From Saccharum officinarum (lineage: Eukaryota > Streptophyta > Magnoliopsida > Poales > Poaceae), in the NCBI GenBank assembly GCA_020631735.1, contig CM036209.1, positions 7,229,451-7,293,450 of the forward strand: 64,000 bases of DNA, in the 5' to 3' direction. The notes under the pieces are model-generated. The model was not told the origin of the DNA, did not search any database, and saw only the letters and a list, made by a program, of their open reading frames with translations. This document shows, one piece after another, positions 44,302 through 56,409 of this stretch; within the stretch, counting starts at the first letter, position 1; the number at the start of each line of letters is the position of its first letter. The position numbers were made by a program, and so were the translations under genes.

Positions 44302-47300
44302 CTTATGGTGGCCAGCCTTGGCCAGGTGCTGAGCACACTATAGCCTTGGTGGCTTATGTGGTAGTACTTGGGAGCCCTCTAACTCACTCTTACTTGATAG
44401 TGTTCATCCGATCGAGTGAGTGAGCGATTCTAGTGCGATTGTATCGTGAGGATTGCATCGAGTGGCACTAGGTGTTTGAGTTACAAGCCGGTGGTGCTTG
44501 TTACTCTTGGAGGTTGCCACATCCTAGATGGCTTGGTGGCTTGAGGCTCCGTCGAAGCTCGCAAGAAGATTGTGCGAGGCTCCGGAGAAGATTTGTGAGG
44601 GGGATTGTGCTCACCCCGCGGGGATCGCGAAGAGCAACTCTAGTAGAGCGTGTCATTGATCTACCACACTTGATGGTGGGTTCTTGCGGTGCTCTTTGGG
44701 AGAGCTCGGTTGTGGATACCGATTAGCCGCCGAACCACGAAGTGTTGGTCGACACAATGAGGACGTAGCTTGGTGCAACCAAGTGAACCTCGGGAGAAAA
44801 TCATCGTGTCAACATTGTCTACTCTTCTCGGTGGTTTGCCTTCGTACAACATAAGCTTCTATTTACTTTCATATATACTTGTGCTTGTGTAGTTGCTCTT
44901 GTGACTAGTTTGCTTGTGTAGCTTGCTAGTTATCTTCTTGCTTGTGTAGCTAGAAGCTTTCCTTTTGCGTGGCTAATTTGGTTTGTGTAACACTGTTAGT
45001 CACATTGCTTAGTTTGTGTAGCTAAGTAATTTGCGCTCTCTAATTTGACATTGGTTGCCTTGTTATTGAGCATTGCTAGTGAGCCTAGGAGCTTTGTGCT
45101 TTTGCTTACTAGAATTGTGTAGGAGCTCTCCAGTGCTTAAAGTAATAGTTGCATAGGTTTGTGTGACCTTGCAAGCTAGAATTGTTTAGGTGGCCTCTGG
45201 CTAGTCCAGCACCTTATTTGCTTGATTATGATCTTTTGTAAGGTGCTAAAGTTACAGATAGAGGGGTGTAGTCTTGGCTAGACCGATAAGTTTAATTCCG
45301 TAGTTGTTTAGGTTAGCCGGCGCAATTAAGTTTTAGAAAGGACTATTCACCCCCTGTAGTCCGCCATCTCGACCCTTCAGCCACCCACTCCGCCACTGCC
45401 AGCTCTTCCTTCCCCTCTGTGCTGCCCTGTCCCCGAGTAGCACCCACCGCCGAGCCGCTGTCGTCATCTACCCTTATCGGCGACGCACGACAAGGCACGT
45501 CGACACTATCTACGCACCCACACTACCACCTTAATCACGCGCCACCTCATCTTCGCCCACCAAACCGCTCCATAAGGCATCGGCTCATAGTCCTGCCGTC
45601 GTCGCAACTCCGGCGAGCTGCCATGGCCACCACAAGCACTCACTGGGGCCGAGGATGTCCCCAACCGCTGCAGAATCCCCGGCCACCACCTGGCATCAGG
45701 TTCCGGTCACCAACATTGCCGGCGTAACCAACCCCGACGAGCTCCAGGTGTCCTCCCCTGTTTGCCACCGCGCTGACGTCGTCACCGTGGACGTCGTTCC
45801 ATACCCATCTCCCTCTCTTCCTCCGACATGTGGGCCCAGAGACAGACGCCGTCTCCCTTCCCCTCCTCATCCATGCTCTCGGTCCACGTGAACTCAGAGG
45901 AAAAAAAAATAGTCCACAACACAGTGCTGCACCCCGCACACGACACAGTGCAACCAGGATGACCCCGCCGTGCTGGCCCGGTGCGTTAGTCACTAGGCCC
46001 GAGGGAAAATGCTGTGTGCACCCAAGCAGTGTACACAGAAAGCCACCAAACCCATTTCCTTGCATAGAACAATTCCCAGAAAATTCCTAAATAAACTAGG
46101 TACACCCCAGATCCTACCCAAGTATTCCCACCCCATTTCCATTATCCCAATTTCCAGAATTAATTTCCAAACTATATTCCATGTATCCTTCTACTATTAA
46201 AACTTTGATAAATCATATCTTCACCATCCTAACTCCAAATCACTTGCTTCTTTCACCAAAAATCTTCTAAATTCAAGCTCTATTTATTCATACCCTTTGC
46301 TCTATTATTTGGTGCCCATTTAAGTTATAGATATGTTTGCTTTTCATTTCTTTTATTAAAAAACTACCCGTAGTGGTAGCCCATCCCCATAGTAGTAGTT
46401 AACACCCTATATATTCGTGTGTGTATGCACCATAACACATACCCGAATATGTATCCAATCACCTAAAATAGTAACCACCTATATATACACACACATACAT
46501 GGCTATGCCCGATACTCGGGTATGCGTCTATGTATGGCTAACCTTATTTTCTGCCATTTCTCTAGCCCGACTAATCCGAGGCACATACATATACATGCGC
46601 GTATGTGTCCCTAACCCTGTGGACCTGTGAAAGTCAGACGAATCATCTATGATGACTTGGTCAGGCTTTCTCCTTCAGGTTCACATAATAGTGAAATATA
46701 ATAATGTGGTCTGGTTTTTCATTTGGTAACTGCACCACACTAACCTGGCCGGTAGGAGCCACCTTATTGGATGGAATACCTTCATCCAAACCTTACTTCG
46801 AATTGACATAACAATGATAACCTAGATAGCAACCCATCACCAAACAGGACCAACCTATCTAGTATCTTTTCCCTTCCTTGCTTGCTTATGCTTGTTTTAC
46901 ATGCCTTGCTTGTTATTTTCCTTGTTTGTGTTTTTTTTGCTTGTCAACGCTAGACTGCATAGGATAAAAGACGTGGAGAGAACCCAATGAAGTCCAGAAG
47001 ACAGGAATAGGAGATAGGAATCGAAGAAGGATATAATTGTCAGCGAATGGAGGCGAGTCCTGACACCCACCTATTTTGTTCCCCTACATTTCATGCCACT
47101 CCTTAATCACCTCCCCTTCCACCACCACATTTGGCTAGCCTCCACCATAAACCATCCACACCCTATCTCCATTAATTAATAAACTCAACTTATACTATTT
47201 AAACTCTTATTTGTGACTTAATGGAATTATAAGCTCGGTTTGATTATGATAATGTGATTAATGATGATAAGGTAACGGTTACCTTGATATGATATGAGCT

Positions 47301-48765
47301 CTATAATAACTGTGAACCTAAAAACTGGTAAAACTGGACTAAATCCTAACAGGGGACGAGTGGGGGTAATTTATGTGGGGATGGATTACCTTGGCAGGAA
47401 CGCCTGGTGAGGGTTCCTGTGGGAGATACTCGTCTCGGTCACATAAGGACCGGTTCATAGTCCCTCTCACCTAGTGAGATATTTCGTACAACCACATGTC
47501 TGATATGGGCAAACTTGATCTTACACCCTGTTAGATTGAAGTATAATTTCTACTAGGAGGTCGGTGTTGGCAGCGGAATATTAGGAGCAGATATGGATGC
47601 TATGTAATTTTCCATGGTCCGGTTGGCGTGGTTGCTATGTGATCTTCCACATTAAGCCCCTTAACGGTCGCATTCGGGCCCATATTACTATTGTTTATTT
47701 TGATGATTTGGTATTATCGGCACTATTAAGTTGAGATGATTTGGTATCATTTGAGATTATATGATGGGATGACGTGGTGTCATCCATGATTATGAGATGG
47801 GACAGTTTGGTATCCTCTCGAGGTTAGTGTGTTTTTCAACCCCTGAGAAGCTGCGGTAGAGTTATATGGAAATCTGAGGATACGTCCCTTTGGGTACAAG
47901 GTCTCGTTAGGCTTGTTCCTACCACCGTGCATGGTTTGGAGCTGTGTCTATCATATGGGGAAATTTGTACACCTCTGCAGAGTTTATTGAATCTATTCAA
48001 ATAGCCACGTCCTTAGAATGGGCAGATGCTAGGATGAGATACTATGATTAGACTTCTACAACTATGATAATATGGTAAGATGTATTTTACTAATTTGGTA
48101 AACAATAATTAACCCAAAAACTGGTGAGAATGGTAGTACTCTGCTAGGGGCCAACCCATAATTATAATTACTTCACCCTATCACTTTTACCTTAATCACT
48201 TTAACCACCTCCACATATAGCCTTCCCCTTCTACCTCTCCTCCACCCAAACTTTAGGGCTTGCTGAGTACTTTATGTACTCAACCCCCTCTATTCTATGT
48301 TTTTAGGAGTAAAGCTACAGGAGCACATACCTAGATGGAACTATTGGAGCTATGCGAGGATAGGACAATAGGAGAACGTACGAGTATGGAGCTATCGAGG
48401 AGCAGGGATAGGACAACCAGAGAGTACCCGGAGGATGGAGCCGTACAACTACACTAAGGAGCTACGCTAGGACTACGACGATTGGAATATAGGAGTACGC
48501 TTAAGGAATAAATCTAGGGTTACGTCGCACTCCAAGTTGCCGGTAGGAATAGAGCCACGATGACATAGGACCGCTGTCTTAGAATTTTGATATATGATAT
48601 AAGGCCAATGGACCGAGCTATGTAAACCCGAACCATGTAATATGTTTTCCCATTAGTAATAACAATATGGTTTTTTATATCAATCTTGTTCGAATTGTGT
48701 GTATCAGCTACTGATCTAGGGACTGATACATGACGCACAGAGGACCCTAAAATAGGGGTCCGACA

Positions 48766-50327
48766 CAAATCCCTTTGAAAAAAAATCTAGATGCCTCCAT
48801 GAAATTCATTTTTATATAGTAGTGTGCTATCTTTTGGGTGAAGATCATGTGGTTTGGAGTGCAGTATAGAATGTCGTGGCAAAAAAAGTAGTTTATATTC
48901 TGATTACTACCAATGTCCATGACAGAGCCATCTAACTTTTTTTTTCTCCATTACACAAATATTTTTTTACGACCGGCACCAATTTCTTACATCGACGAAT
49001 CACATAAGAAATCGCCCCTGACTAGGACAAGGAGTAATGTAGCTCATGAATCTTCCCTGAAAATCCATTTTTAGGGATGGTTCCGTTAAAAAAACAACTC
49101 ATAGAAATGTAGTTGTTTTCATGGGTGGTTTTGTTAAGAGAAACACATCTGAAAATGTGACATTTTCAGGGTCAGCCTTATTAAGAGAACCATCCTTAGA
49201 AATTGGATGTTCCTAAGGGCGGTCCTCTTTAATATATAATCCTCCTTTGATTCGATGCAGTACCAAAAATATACAACTCGTCACATTGTTGTCATCTCAA
49301 TAATAGAGTTGGCATCACTACCCATTTTTTAACAGATTGATCAAGAGTCATGGCGAAAGATTGTCACTATGTATAACAGTATCCTCCTCTAAATTTGGTG
49401 CCTAGATTAGAATGAGTAGGTCAAAGTGAGAAATTCCAACAAGGCATGGTTGCAAAGGGACAAAAGTAGATAGAAAAAAAAAGCAACCAAAGGGACAAGA
49501 CTAGAGAGAGAAACTAACAATGACCACCTCTAAATTGGGTGCCTAGATATTGAATGAATATAGTGTGATATCTAATATGTTTTGTACAATGGTAAGTATG
49601 TGAAAGTGAGAAATTTCAACAAAGCATAGTTGCAAAGGGATAAAAGTAGATAGAAAAAAATCGGTGGTATTCGCTCCTCTGTGAGACCAGCCTCATGCAA
49701 TACCCGCCAATTTAGGTGCTGGGATGCAATGGCTTTCGCTAGCATCCACAGCTCACTACACAACTTGGAATGGGCTGGCTACAAATTGCGACACCAGACC
49801 CAAGCCTATCCACCACAATTGGCATCCACACCACCTTAATACCCCCGCATGGGTTACAAGCAATCGCTACTTGCTCGGTGAGTGATGGGTTGAGGACTGC
49901 CTATTTAAGGTGGGGTTGTGCTTTGTAAAACAAGCAGTGTGGTAGTAAGCAGCAAAATATACTGTCGTGCATGGCTGCATGACAGCAGCCTCTTGGTAAA
50001 GCTTGCTGCCGAATGTCTAAGCTAACTGTCAACCGTGGGTGAAGGTGAGGAGAGAGTGAGCCTTTTCTGTGGTTTGGTCGCCTTGGGCCTTTGTTTGGAA
50101 CGCATATTGCCATAGCAAATGCTTTTGGGCCGCTTTCTCAGGAAAGAAAAAATCGCTACAGCCATGAGCGGTGTAGACATGACCTAGTGAATGCAGGTTG
50201 TTCGTGAGCTTGCAATAAAAAACAAAAAATAATTTGGGGGCAAGAATGAAAGACAATGATGGATAAGGCAATATGCTCCACATTAAAGGCTCAAGAGTTT
50301 GTCTATTCCATATTTGGGTAAGGAGGA
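48766..50327. other. Intergenic repeat-derived DNA
   Basis: Contains alternating tttttaggg(a)tggttc segments (49065-49200) like CACTA-type interiors and the tandem repeat listed next. No gene recognised. Confidence 0.4.
49386..49660. repeat. Two-copy tandem repeat, about 140-bp unit
   Basis: ctctaaattNggtgcctaga ... gttgcaaaggga and aaaagtagatagaaaaaaa occur twice (first copy about 49387-49480, second about 49528-49660), with several substitutions. Confidence 0.75.
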
Positions 50328-50525
50328 GGAATTCTGCGCCGAGGAATGGCCATCATAGGTAAGGAGGAAAAATCTGCAAAAATCATGGAAACAAACAAAT
50401 AACAAATCGAAGTGACAAAGACGTTGACACATTGCACCTAGGTCCCCGTTGTTTCACAAAAAAATGTCAATCCTATATCTTACATGTGTAATAAGACCTG
50501 AAAAAAAAACTAGCAAAACATCTTA

Positions 50526-51132
50526 GTAGGATAGAAAGTCCAAATTACTCCCTCCAAGTTTGGCATATATCTAGATAACCCCCTAAACTAACATTTGGTT
50601 CGATTTACACCCTCCAACTATTTTAGTTGGCCTAGTTTACCACTTAATAAGATGATTTGTTATTTTTGTTTCTCCATGTATAATTTGAGTGTTAATATCA
50701 AATTATGTGAGGTGACAGAGGACATCATAAGTTATGTTAGAAAAAATATATCTTAATTTTTCACCAGTATTTTGATAGCTTATGAAATTTAATAATGTTA
50801 GAAAAATATATCTTAAATTTTCACCACTATATTGATAGCTTATGAAATTTAATAATAAATTAACACTAAAGATACAATGTCATAGAAAAGATAATGATGA
50901 AAAATTTATAATGTACTTTTCTAACACAAAATATGATGTCCTCTATCACATCACAAAATTTGAAATTAGAACACAATTTGTACATAGAGAAACAAAAATG
51001 AAAAATCTTTTCAAGGTATAAATTGGATCAACTGAAATAGTTGGAGGGGCTAAATTGAACCAAAATGTTAGATTAAGGGTTATCTGGACATAGACCAAAT
51101 TTAAGGGGAGTAATTTGGACTTTTTTCTTCCG
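50526..51132. mobile_element. Foldback/MITE insertion 3' of ATL gene C
   Basis: The ends carry AAGTCCAAATTACTCCC in inverted orientation (about 50536 and 51110), followed by more inverted homology (tctagataaccc / gggttatctgga, tttggttcgattta / taaattgaaccaaa). The paralogous flank of ATL B (39620 region) lacks the whole segment, which defines the insertion. No clear target duplication is seen. Confidence 0.75.
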
Positions 51133-51214
51133 GAACAAAGTGACGTGTTTTGCACCGTAGCCCCTACGAAAATACAAGAAACTGCAAACCACAAACGACC
51201 CTTTGCGCGCGGCA

Positions 51215-51817
51215 CTATGTCTCTTCTTCCCCTGCCACCGTTGTTGCCACGCCTTCGCCGTCGCCGGCGTGACGATCCTGCTGGAGGAGCGAGTTCCGGC
51301 ACGTCGGGCAAGACGGGTGCGCGGCCAGCCACAGATCGATGCACTGCACGTGGAAGCCGTGGTGGCACCTCGGGAGCACGCGCACCCTCTCGCCGTCGTC
51401 GAACTCGCCGAGGCAGATGGCACAGTCGGTCGCCGACGCGCCGGACTTGGCCTCGTACACCACCACGGGTATCCTCCTCAGCTCCCTCTTCTTCAGCCCG
51501 GTAGCGGCCGCGGCGGCTGCAGCGTGTGGTGGTGCAGGTGCAGCCACGGTGGTGAGGGTGGTGCGGCCGAAGTCCAGCACGAGGCAGTAATGGATGAGGG
51601 AGTTGAGGCCGAGGGCGCAGACGAGGACGCAGAGCAGCGCGGCGAGCATGATGACCATGTCGGAGTCTAACCCAGCGTCGCTCCCAACTGCTCCGGGGGC
51701 CGGCTGCAGCTGCGCCTCGCCGACCATCCCCGCCGCCGCCGCTGGCGTGACGAGCAGCGGCGGCGCCGACGACGCGTCGGCGCCGACGGTGGTGCGGCTG
51801 TCGTTGAGCACGCGCAT
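51215..51817 (-). CDS. ATL-type RING-H2 E3 ubiquitin ligase, gene C
   Basis: Intact 200-residue intronless gene starting [12 protein letters not shown] membrane segment at about residues 53-75 ([21 protein letters not shown]), an Ala-rich linker, [18 protein letters not shown] and a complete RING-H2: [22 protein letters not shown]. It is expected to be a membrane-anchored ubiquitin ligase, with unknown target. An in-frame ATG 75 bases further upstream exists, but the chosen start aligns with ATL A and B. It is the functional sister of pseudogene B in a segmental duplication. Confidence 0.9.
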   Translation of the reverse strand: MRVLNDSRTTVGADASSAPPLLVTPAAAAGMVGEAQLQPAPGAVGSDAGLDSDMVIMLAALLCVLVCALGLNSLIHYCLVLDFGRTTLTTVAAPAPPHAAAAAAATGLKKRELRRIPVVVYEAKSGASATDCAICLGEFDDGERVRVLPRCHHGFHVQCIDLWLAAHPSCPTCRNSLLQQDRHAGDGEGVATTVAGEEET

Positions 51818-52125
51818 GGCGATGAAGGCGCGCGCGCCTGATGCCGGTGGTCTGGTCTCGCTAGGACTCGCTCTGCACCTGAGGTTTCGCACGGATCATA
51901 TTGGATCGTATTTGTGTGGAGGAAGAAGAGCAGAGGGTGTTTTCATTCCTTTTTTTTTCATGGCAATCGACTGAACACGTTACGTTGCAGGCGTCTGTCG
52001 TCTGCTTTTGCAGCAGGGTCCATCCATGCGTGTCACGTCGTTTTGCCTTGCATCGCATGCAGCTGCGAATGTGACATCGAAAGCGTCTCTGGAGTTGCAT
52101 CTCTCTCTCTCGTATTAGGAGGAGC

Positions 52126-52170
52126 TTTGTGCCTTCCTTGTAAGCAACGCTAAGCAAGTGTGGTCGGCTG
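52126..52170 (-). promoter_or_regulatory. Conserved upstream block of ATL gene C
   Basis: The core TTGCTTACAAGGAAGGCACA (minus strand), about 310-350 bp upstream of the start codon, matches the blocks at 29462 and 40687. Confidence 0.6.
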
Positions 52171-52340
52171 TCACACCACTGGCTACTGTCGTTGGTTGTA
52201 CTACTTGCCCAACAGAAGGCTATTGGATCGATCGTTCGTGCTACTGAAAGAGAGGGCACCTCTTCCCCAACGCACCCAACAAAACGTGGAAGCAGTTGCA
52301 AACACTTACCTAGCTACTCATACAATTCCTCCATCTTCCT

Positions 52341-52724
52341 CTCTTAATCTTTTGATGCACTTCCAGCAATATGTTATATATATGCAGGTATAGATGGCTA
52401 GATGGGCCGGGCCTAATGGATGGCATGGCACGACTTGATTTTTCCTGCCTAAAACACTTTTGAAGATGCTCAAAACCGTACCAAACACCAATGTTCACTA
52501 GGCTTGTTTGACAGGTTGGCATCACCAAATAAACGTAGAAGAACCCCCCATTTGTTCAAATGCATAGTAATACGTTTGAAGCAAATCTTTGAAAGAACTC
52601 ATTAATCAGAGCATTGTGACAACCGCAATCCTTATTACCACAACATTAAAAACCACCTAGTCTACACCCCATACAAGAACATAAAAATTGCAGCATATAG
52701 GAAACTAAGCTTAAACTCTACAAG
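52341..52724. other. Intergenic, no feature recognised
   Basis: AT-rich spacer; presumably includes the 3' UTR of the next minus-strand gene. Confidence 0.4.
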
Positions 52725-53185
52725 CTAGCCTACTATTGAACCAAATAGACCATGTCCAATGAATGATCGACCATGCTTCAAGATCAAGCAAAACGTCCAA
52801 GCAACCATCCACATGAGCATCCCTAGGGTTAAGACCTCTAGCATGCTTGACTCCCCTTTACTTGCTCTAGTCATGTTATTGTTACTGATGAAGCCGATAA
52901 GGCAGGGTTGCTTGCAGTTGATGCAGGTGGGGAACTCCTTCTTGCTTACCATGCAGTAGCTCCGACACCATCTACAACCACCAAGCACCAGCACCAAGCT
53001 TTCATCCGATGAAATGTCTGATGATACACATGAGCTAGATGACGACAATTCACTGCCATTGCCACGGTCAACCTCTATCCTCTTTGTGGGTAGTGCCAGG
53101 CGTAGTTGTAGATCTAATGGTGTACTCCTCGCACTACTGCCATGCCACCAGAGCCGCCATTGTTATCATTCCTCCACCAGCTCAT
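52725..53185 (-). pseudogene. GIR1-like small EAR-motif / zinc-ribbon protein, frameshift near the N-terminus
   Basis: The main frame has an EAR repression motif (DLQLRLALP), a Ser tract SSSSSCVSSD and a four-Cys zinc ribbon GCRWCRSYCM..PTCINCKQP. This order (LxLxL, SSSCVSS, CxxC..CxxC) matches plant GL2-interacting repressor (GIR1/GIR2) proteins, which recruit TOPLESS-type corepressors in epidermal hair development. The best ATG (53185, MSWWRNDNNGGSGG) is one frame off the EAR frame, so about 20 codons in, a 1-base change must have occurred, or the base call is wrong. A TATA sequence sits about 235 bp upstream. The C-terminal extension after the ribbon (to IVG) is not conserved as far as I can tell. 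Confidence 0.65.
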
Positions 53186-53415
53186 GCTGAGCACACACAA
53201 GACCAAGATTGATTAGGCACCATCAGATATATATCATGTTTGGTGAAACAAGACATTCAACTATGCAGGAGAAAGAACACAAATATATATTTATCACATT
53301 AGGCTATGGAAAGATCATATGTTTATCGATTACCTGAAGATTTAAAAGATGAAAGACTTGTGCCTTACCCCTTTGATAATTTTTTGTTGTGGTGCTTTGA
53401 GGGGTGCTGGCGCAT

Positions 53416-53424
53416 CTTATATAG
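53416..53424 (-). promoter_or_regulatory. TATA box upstream of the GIR1-like gene
   Basis: CTATATAAG on the minus strand at a plausible distance for a leader of about 200 bases. Confidence 0.5.
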
Positions 53425-54184
53425 GGGGTCAAGGAGGAAGACGTCAATGAAGTTATTCACTAGCATTTAATATGCTCATCATCAAAATCAATGCCTGCAT
53501 GGGGGTGGTTGCATCACTTGGTTGGAAGTTTGGTAAGGTATCATCTTAATTTTAGTCAAAGAAATATCTTATATTATCAACCTTCGTAGACATTGTAGGC
53601 TACCATTATTATTTTTAGTCAAAGTTAGACAAGTTGGGCTGCACAATTTTCGGGGTCCCAATACATTTTGTCGTATATAGCTACTCCATTTGAAGTAGTC
53701 GACAGAGAAAAATCTTGGCTGTAAAAAAATCAATGCTTGATGATATTTTTTTATGAAGGAAAAACCTTCTTTTATAAAGCAACACAACACATTAAGTATG
53801 TTGGGATTGGATGCCAGCTTACACGCAAGCGCCAACTACTACTCAATAACTCCACAACAATACGCAGGCCAGAAAGATCCTACCAGATCCAACCACACTT
53901 GCAACACAAACAGCCAGTGAGAGAAAACAAGTAGCACCCAATTGAAAACAAAAAGAGCTAAGCTAACAATAATAAGCCACCAGAGATAACTGATGGAGTC
54001 TACAACGCTAAGCAAAGATAAAACTATGCTTCCAGTCAAATGAGTCCTTTAACTTCTAAATTATCTCAAACCCCCCATAGGGATGAATTTTTGGGCTAGG
54101 TTATTAAAAAAACAAAAAATGGGTATGGGGTGCCCCTGCTGATGATTCAAAAACTTCTAAATTCTCAGTTTGCCGTTAGAAATC
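53425..54184. other. Intergenic, no feature recognised
   Basis: AT-rich; short chance frames only. Confidence 0.4.
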
Positions 54185-54760
54185 CTATAACCACGTCTTC
54201 ATTCTCTTGAGCATGTCTTCCAGGCACTTGGCATCTTCCCCCTTCAAAAGTATACACCATTTCCATAACAGAGAAGAAAACTTGTCTAATGCTTCATTCG
54301 ATGACCCCAAAAACAATTTCTGTATACACATTTTATTTTGGTTATTCTATAACAGATAGATGAACAACTTAATATGATAGTTACGAGGATGCAAAGCAAT
54401 CCATCGATCAAATACTTCCTTAATGTGTGTTAGGCATTTGTCCCAACCTAAAGCCTCTTTGAAACACATTCAAACAGTTTTAGCCATGATACAGTTGAAC
54501 AATATGTGTTCATTAGTTTCTGGTACCCCATAGACAACAATTTCTATCACCTTTCCACTTCTTCTTATTCAGATTTACCCTAGTTTGCAACTTATATTGA
54601 ATGAGCATCCATATGTAAACTCAGATTTTCATTGGAGCTTTGTTTTTCAAGAGTTTGATCATCCTCTTGTTTACAACACCTCTAAACATTCTATTCCTGT
54701 ATATAGATCTGGTTCAGTATACCCCAGACTTCTCATAGATCCCTTTCAGAACTGAGACCC
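54185..54760 (-). pseudogene. Non-LTR retrotransposon (LINE) 3' remnant with zf-RVT domain
   Basis: Minus-strand translation shows the plant zf-RVT (reverse-transcriptase zinc-binding) pattern: APMKIWVYMWMLIQ..LQTRVNLNKKKWKGDRNCCLWG, then NEHILFNCIMAKTVW-like sequence, then ALGWDKCLTHIKEVFDRWI and a C-terminal KWCILLKGEDAKCLEDMLKR. At least two in-frame stops (after AKTV and after FIYLL) show decay. The upstream reverse transcriptase is not present. Confidence 0.65.
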
Positions 54761-56406
54761 ATTACAAAAAGCTCAAACTATGAGAAATGTTTCATTCTAA
54801 GATACTTCCTCTTCAAAAGATTATAACAGATTGATTATCATTAGCTTTGAGCATCCTCCACACCCTTGCAATCCGGTGCACCACCAGACATGTTTGGTTC
54901 GCCGGTGACTGTAGAAACCCCACAAACTCTTCCATACCAAACACCTTTGAGTTTGGTTTAGATTCCAATCATCTTTGGGCTTCATCTGATCTACGTAGCA
55001 CTAGTTTTCACAATTGTGCACCACATCCACTCACTATACTCAACTAGGTCAAGCTACCCGTACATACCCTCTTATAATATAGCCAAAGGAAAAACAAAGA
55101 TCCTATCACTACTTTAAGTGTCCCTTGGAACCATCAATACTTAGAACTAGTCAATCCTTAATCTTTGTAGCACTCATCCTTTAAAAAGCAAAATGAATAC
55201 CATTAATAAGGGGCATGGAAACCAATGATTGGCCATCAACCAATCATCATTGTGACTTCACTAAAGTAATATCTCTACAAAACACACGTTAGTCACAATG
55301 ATTGTGTCGTCATTAATCACCAAAACCGAATTAGGGGCCTAGATGCTTTTAGTATGCTCGGTTTGAGACCCATCGATCTGGAGTGGAGAAGGGGTACTCA
55401 ATAGTGGGTACCTGAGTCTTGATGACTCAAGGGAAGAAGACTGAGTCTAAGTGACTCTTCGGTGCTCCAAGATAGATGAGAGTGTAGTAACAAAACCAAC
55501 ATACAATATTCAGTGTTGTCTCTCTTTGCATTTCTTTTGTTCTTGAATTACTCTTGTTTCTTAGCTTAGCACTATACTTTGCTCCTGTTTGTGTGCATGA
55601 ATTTGTGTGACAACTAGGTTTTATTCTCCTTGCTAGAGTACATGTACTTGACTATAGGTTTACTTTCCGTAATTAAGGATATTTTTCTTAGTATAAACTT
55701 TCCTAAGGACATTAGCTTGATGGCCCTAATTAAGGAGTCCTCAATAGTGTGATCTTTTTTGTCCTAGGAGCTAACCGTACAAGTGGATGAGTAGAATGGC
55801 ATAGGATAGGCTATTTGCATTTAAATTTTTGGAGCTGGTAGCTTGGCCTAGTATTGAGTCTAGAGTGTTCTGGATGTGCACATTTGAGATGCTATTGCTA
55901 GTGTAATGACATAGTGTGCATTATATTGTGTCCATAAGCATTATCATCATTAACATTGTATCATGAAAATTGATATATGCAAAATCTATGTGTTTTTGTA
56001 TGTGTGTAGTTGAAACTAGCAATTATGTGCATTGACGGATGGTCTGGTTGAGCAGTTGAACAGTCCTACAGATGTTTTGTTGCTCAGTCGGAGTCGTGCT
56101 TTGGTAAGGACATCGACACCTGTAGTTTTGTGAGGTCTCCACCTACGTCACACCTTGGACCCATTTGCTAGGGCATGTGGCACTAGCACACAACTCCAGT
56201 ATACATGACAAGCACCGTCTCACTCCCTGCCTTACATACCACCACACCTCTCCTCTCTCTCTCTAGCTAGGAGAACCCAAGGAGGCAAGAGAAGGGAAGG
56301 AGAAAGGGGGTGGAGGCCAAGAAGGAGATCCCGAGACCTACAACAACTTCTCCATTGCTAGGTTGGAGCTAGGAGAGATCCCACCTCAGCTGGATGAAGA
56401 AGAGGA
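54761..56406. other. Intergenic repeat-derived DNA, no element resolved
   Basis: Includes cgtcattaatcaccaaaacc near 55310, which resembles a SIRE-type LTR edge on the minus strand, but no second border was found. No gene recognised. Confidence 0.35.
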
Positions 56407-56409
56407 TAA

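Larger units (their letters stand above)
42939..45379 (+). mobile_element. Solo LTR, 2441 bp, SIRE-like, nested in the gypsy LTR
   Basis: Starts TGAAAGGTCC and ends CGACCCTTCA, so the ends are imperfect inverted repeats with TG..CA. Flanking pentamers are ACCAC and GCCAC (four of five identical). It has a TATA box at about 44294 (TATAAATACTT), a palindrome-rich U3 and a late R/U5 with repeated cttgtgtag units (44880-45010). The end cacccc..cgacccttca resembles the neighbouring LTR end at 35401. There is no internal region, so it is a recombination remnant. Confidence 0.75.
41695..48765 (+). mobile_element. Large Ty3/gypsy LTR (Tekay-like), probably solo, split by a nested LTR
   Basis: Possible ends TGTCACTTCC and GGTCCGACA. 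The interior has a GC-rich leader, a TATA box at 42702 and the stretch gctgagtactttatgtactc (about 48260), which recalls Tekay-type LTRs. Without the nested 2441-bp element the length is about 4.6 kb. No gag or pol is present. The 5-bp flanks (GTGGC and CAAAT) do not match, so the borders are provisional. Confidence 0.4.
50328..52340. repeat. Segmental duplication, unit 2 (ATL C block)
   Basis: Counterpart of 39418-40920. It is about 0.6 kb longer, mainly because of the foldback insertion at 50526-51132. Confidence 0.85.

Noticed and set aside
43728..44336. Frames of 60-170 codons in the solo LTR
   Set aside because: Generated by the repeated CCGGACGCGTCCGG palindromes, which are stop-poor in every phase.
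45419..46090. Frames on both strands after the solo LTR
   Set aside because: Continuation of the GC-rich gypsy LTR leader; no motif or start context.
50946..51423. Alternative frames downstream of and overlapping ATL C
   Set aside because: They are the out-of-phase reading of the RING exon; the in-phase frame is complete.
52126..52301. Conserved upstream peptide gene for ATL C
   Set aside because: The frame ADHxxLALLTRKAQ has an upstream stop and no ATG here, so a simple uORF is not supported in this copy; kept only as a hypothesis for the shared block.
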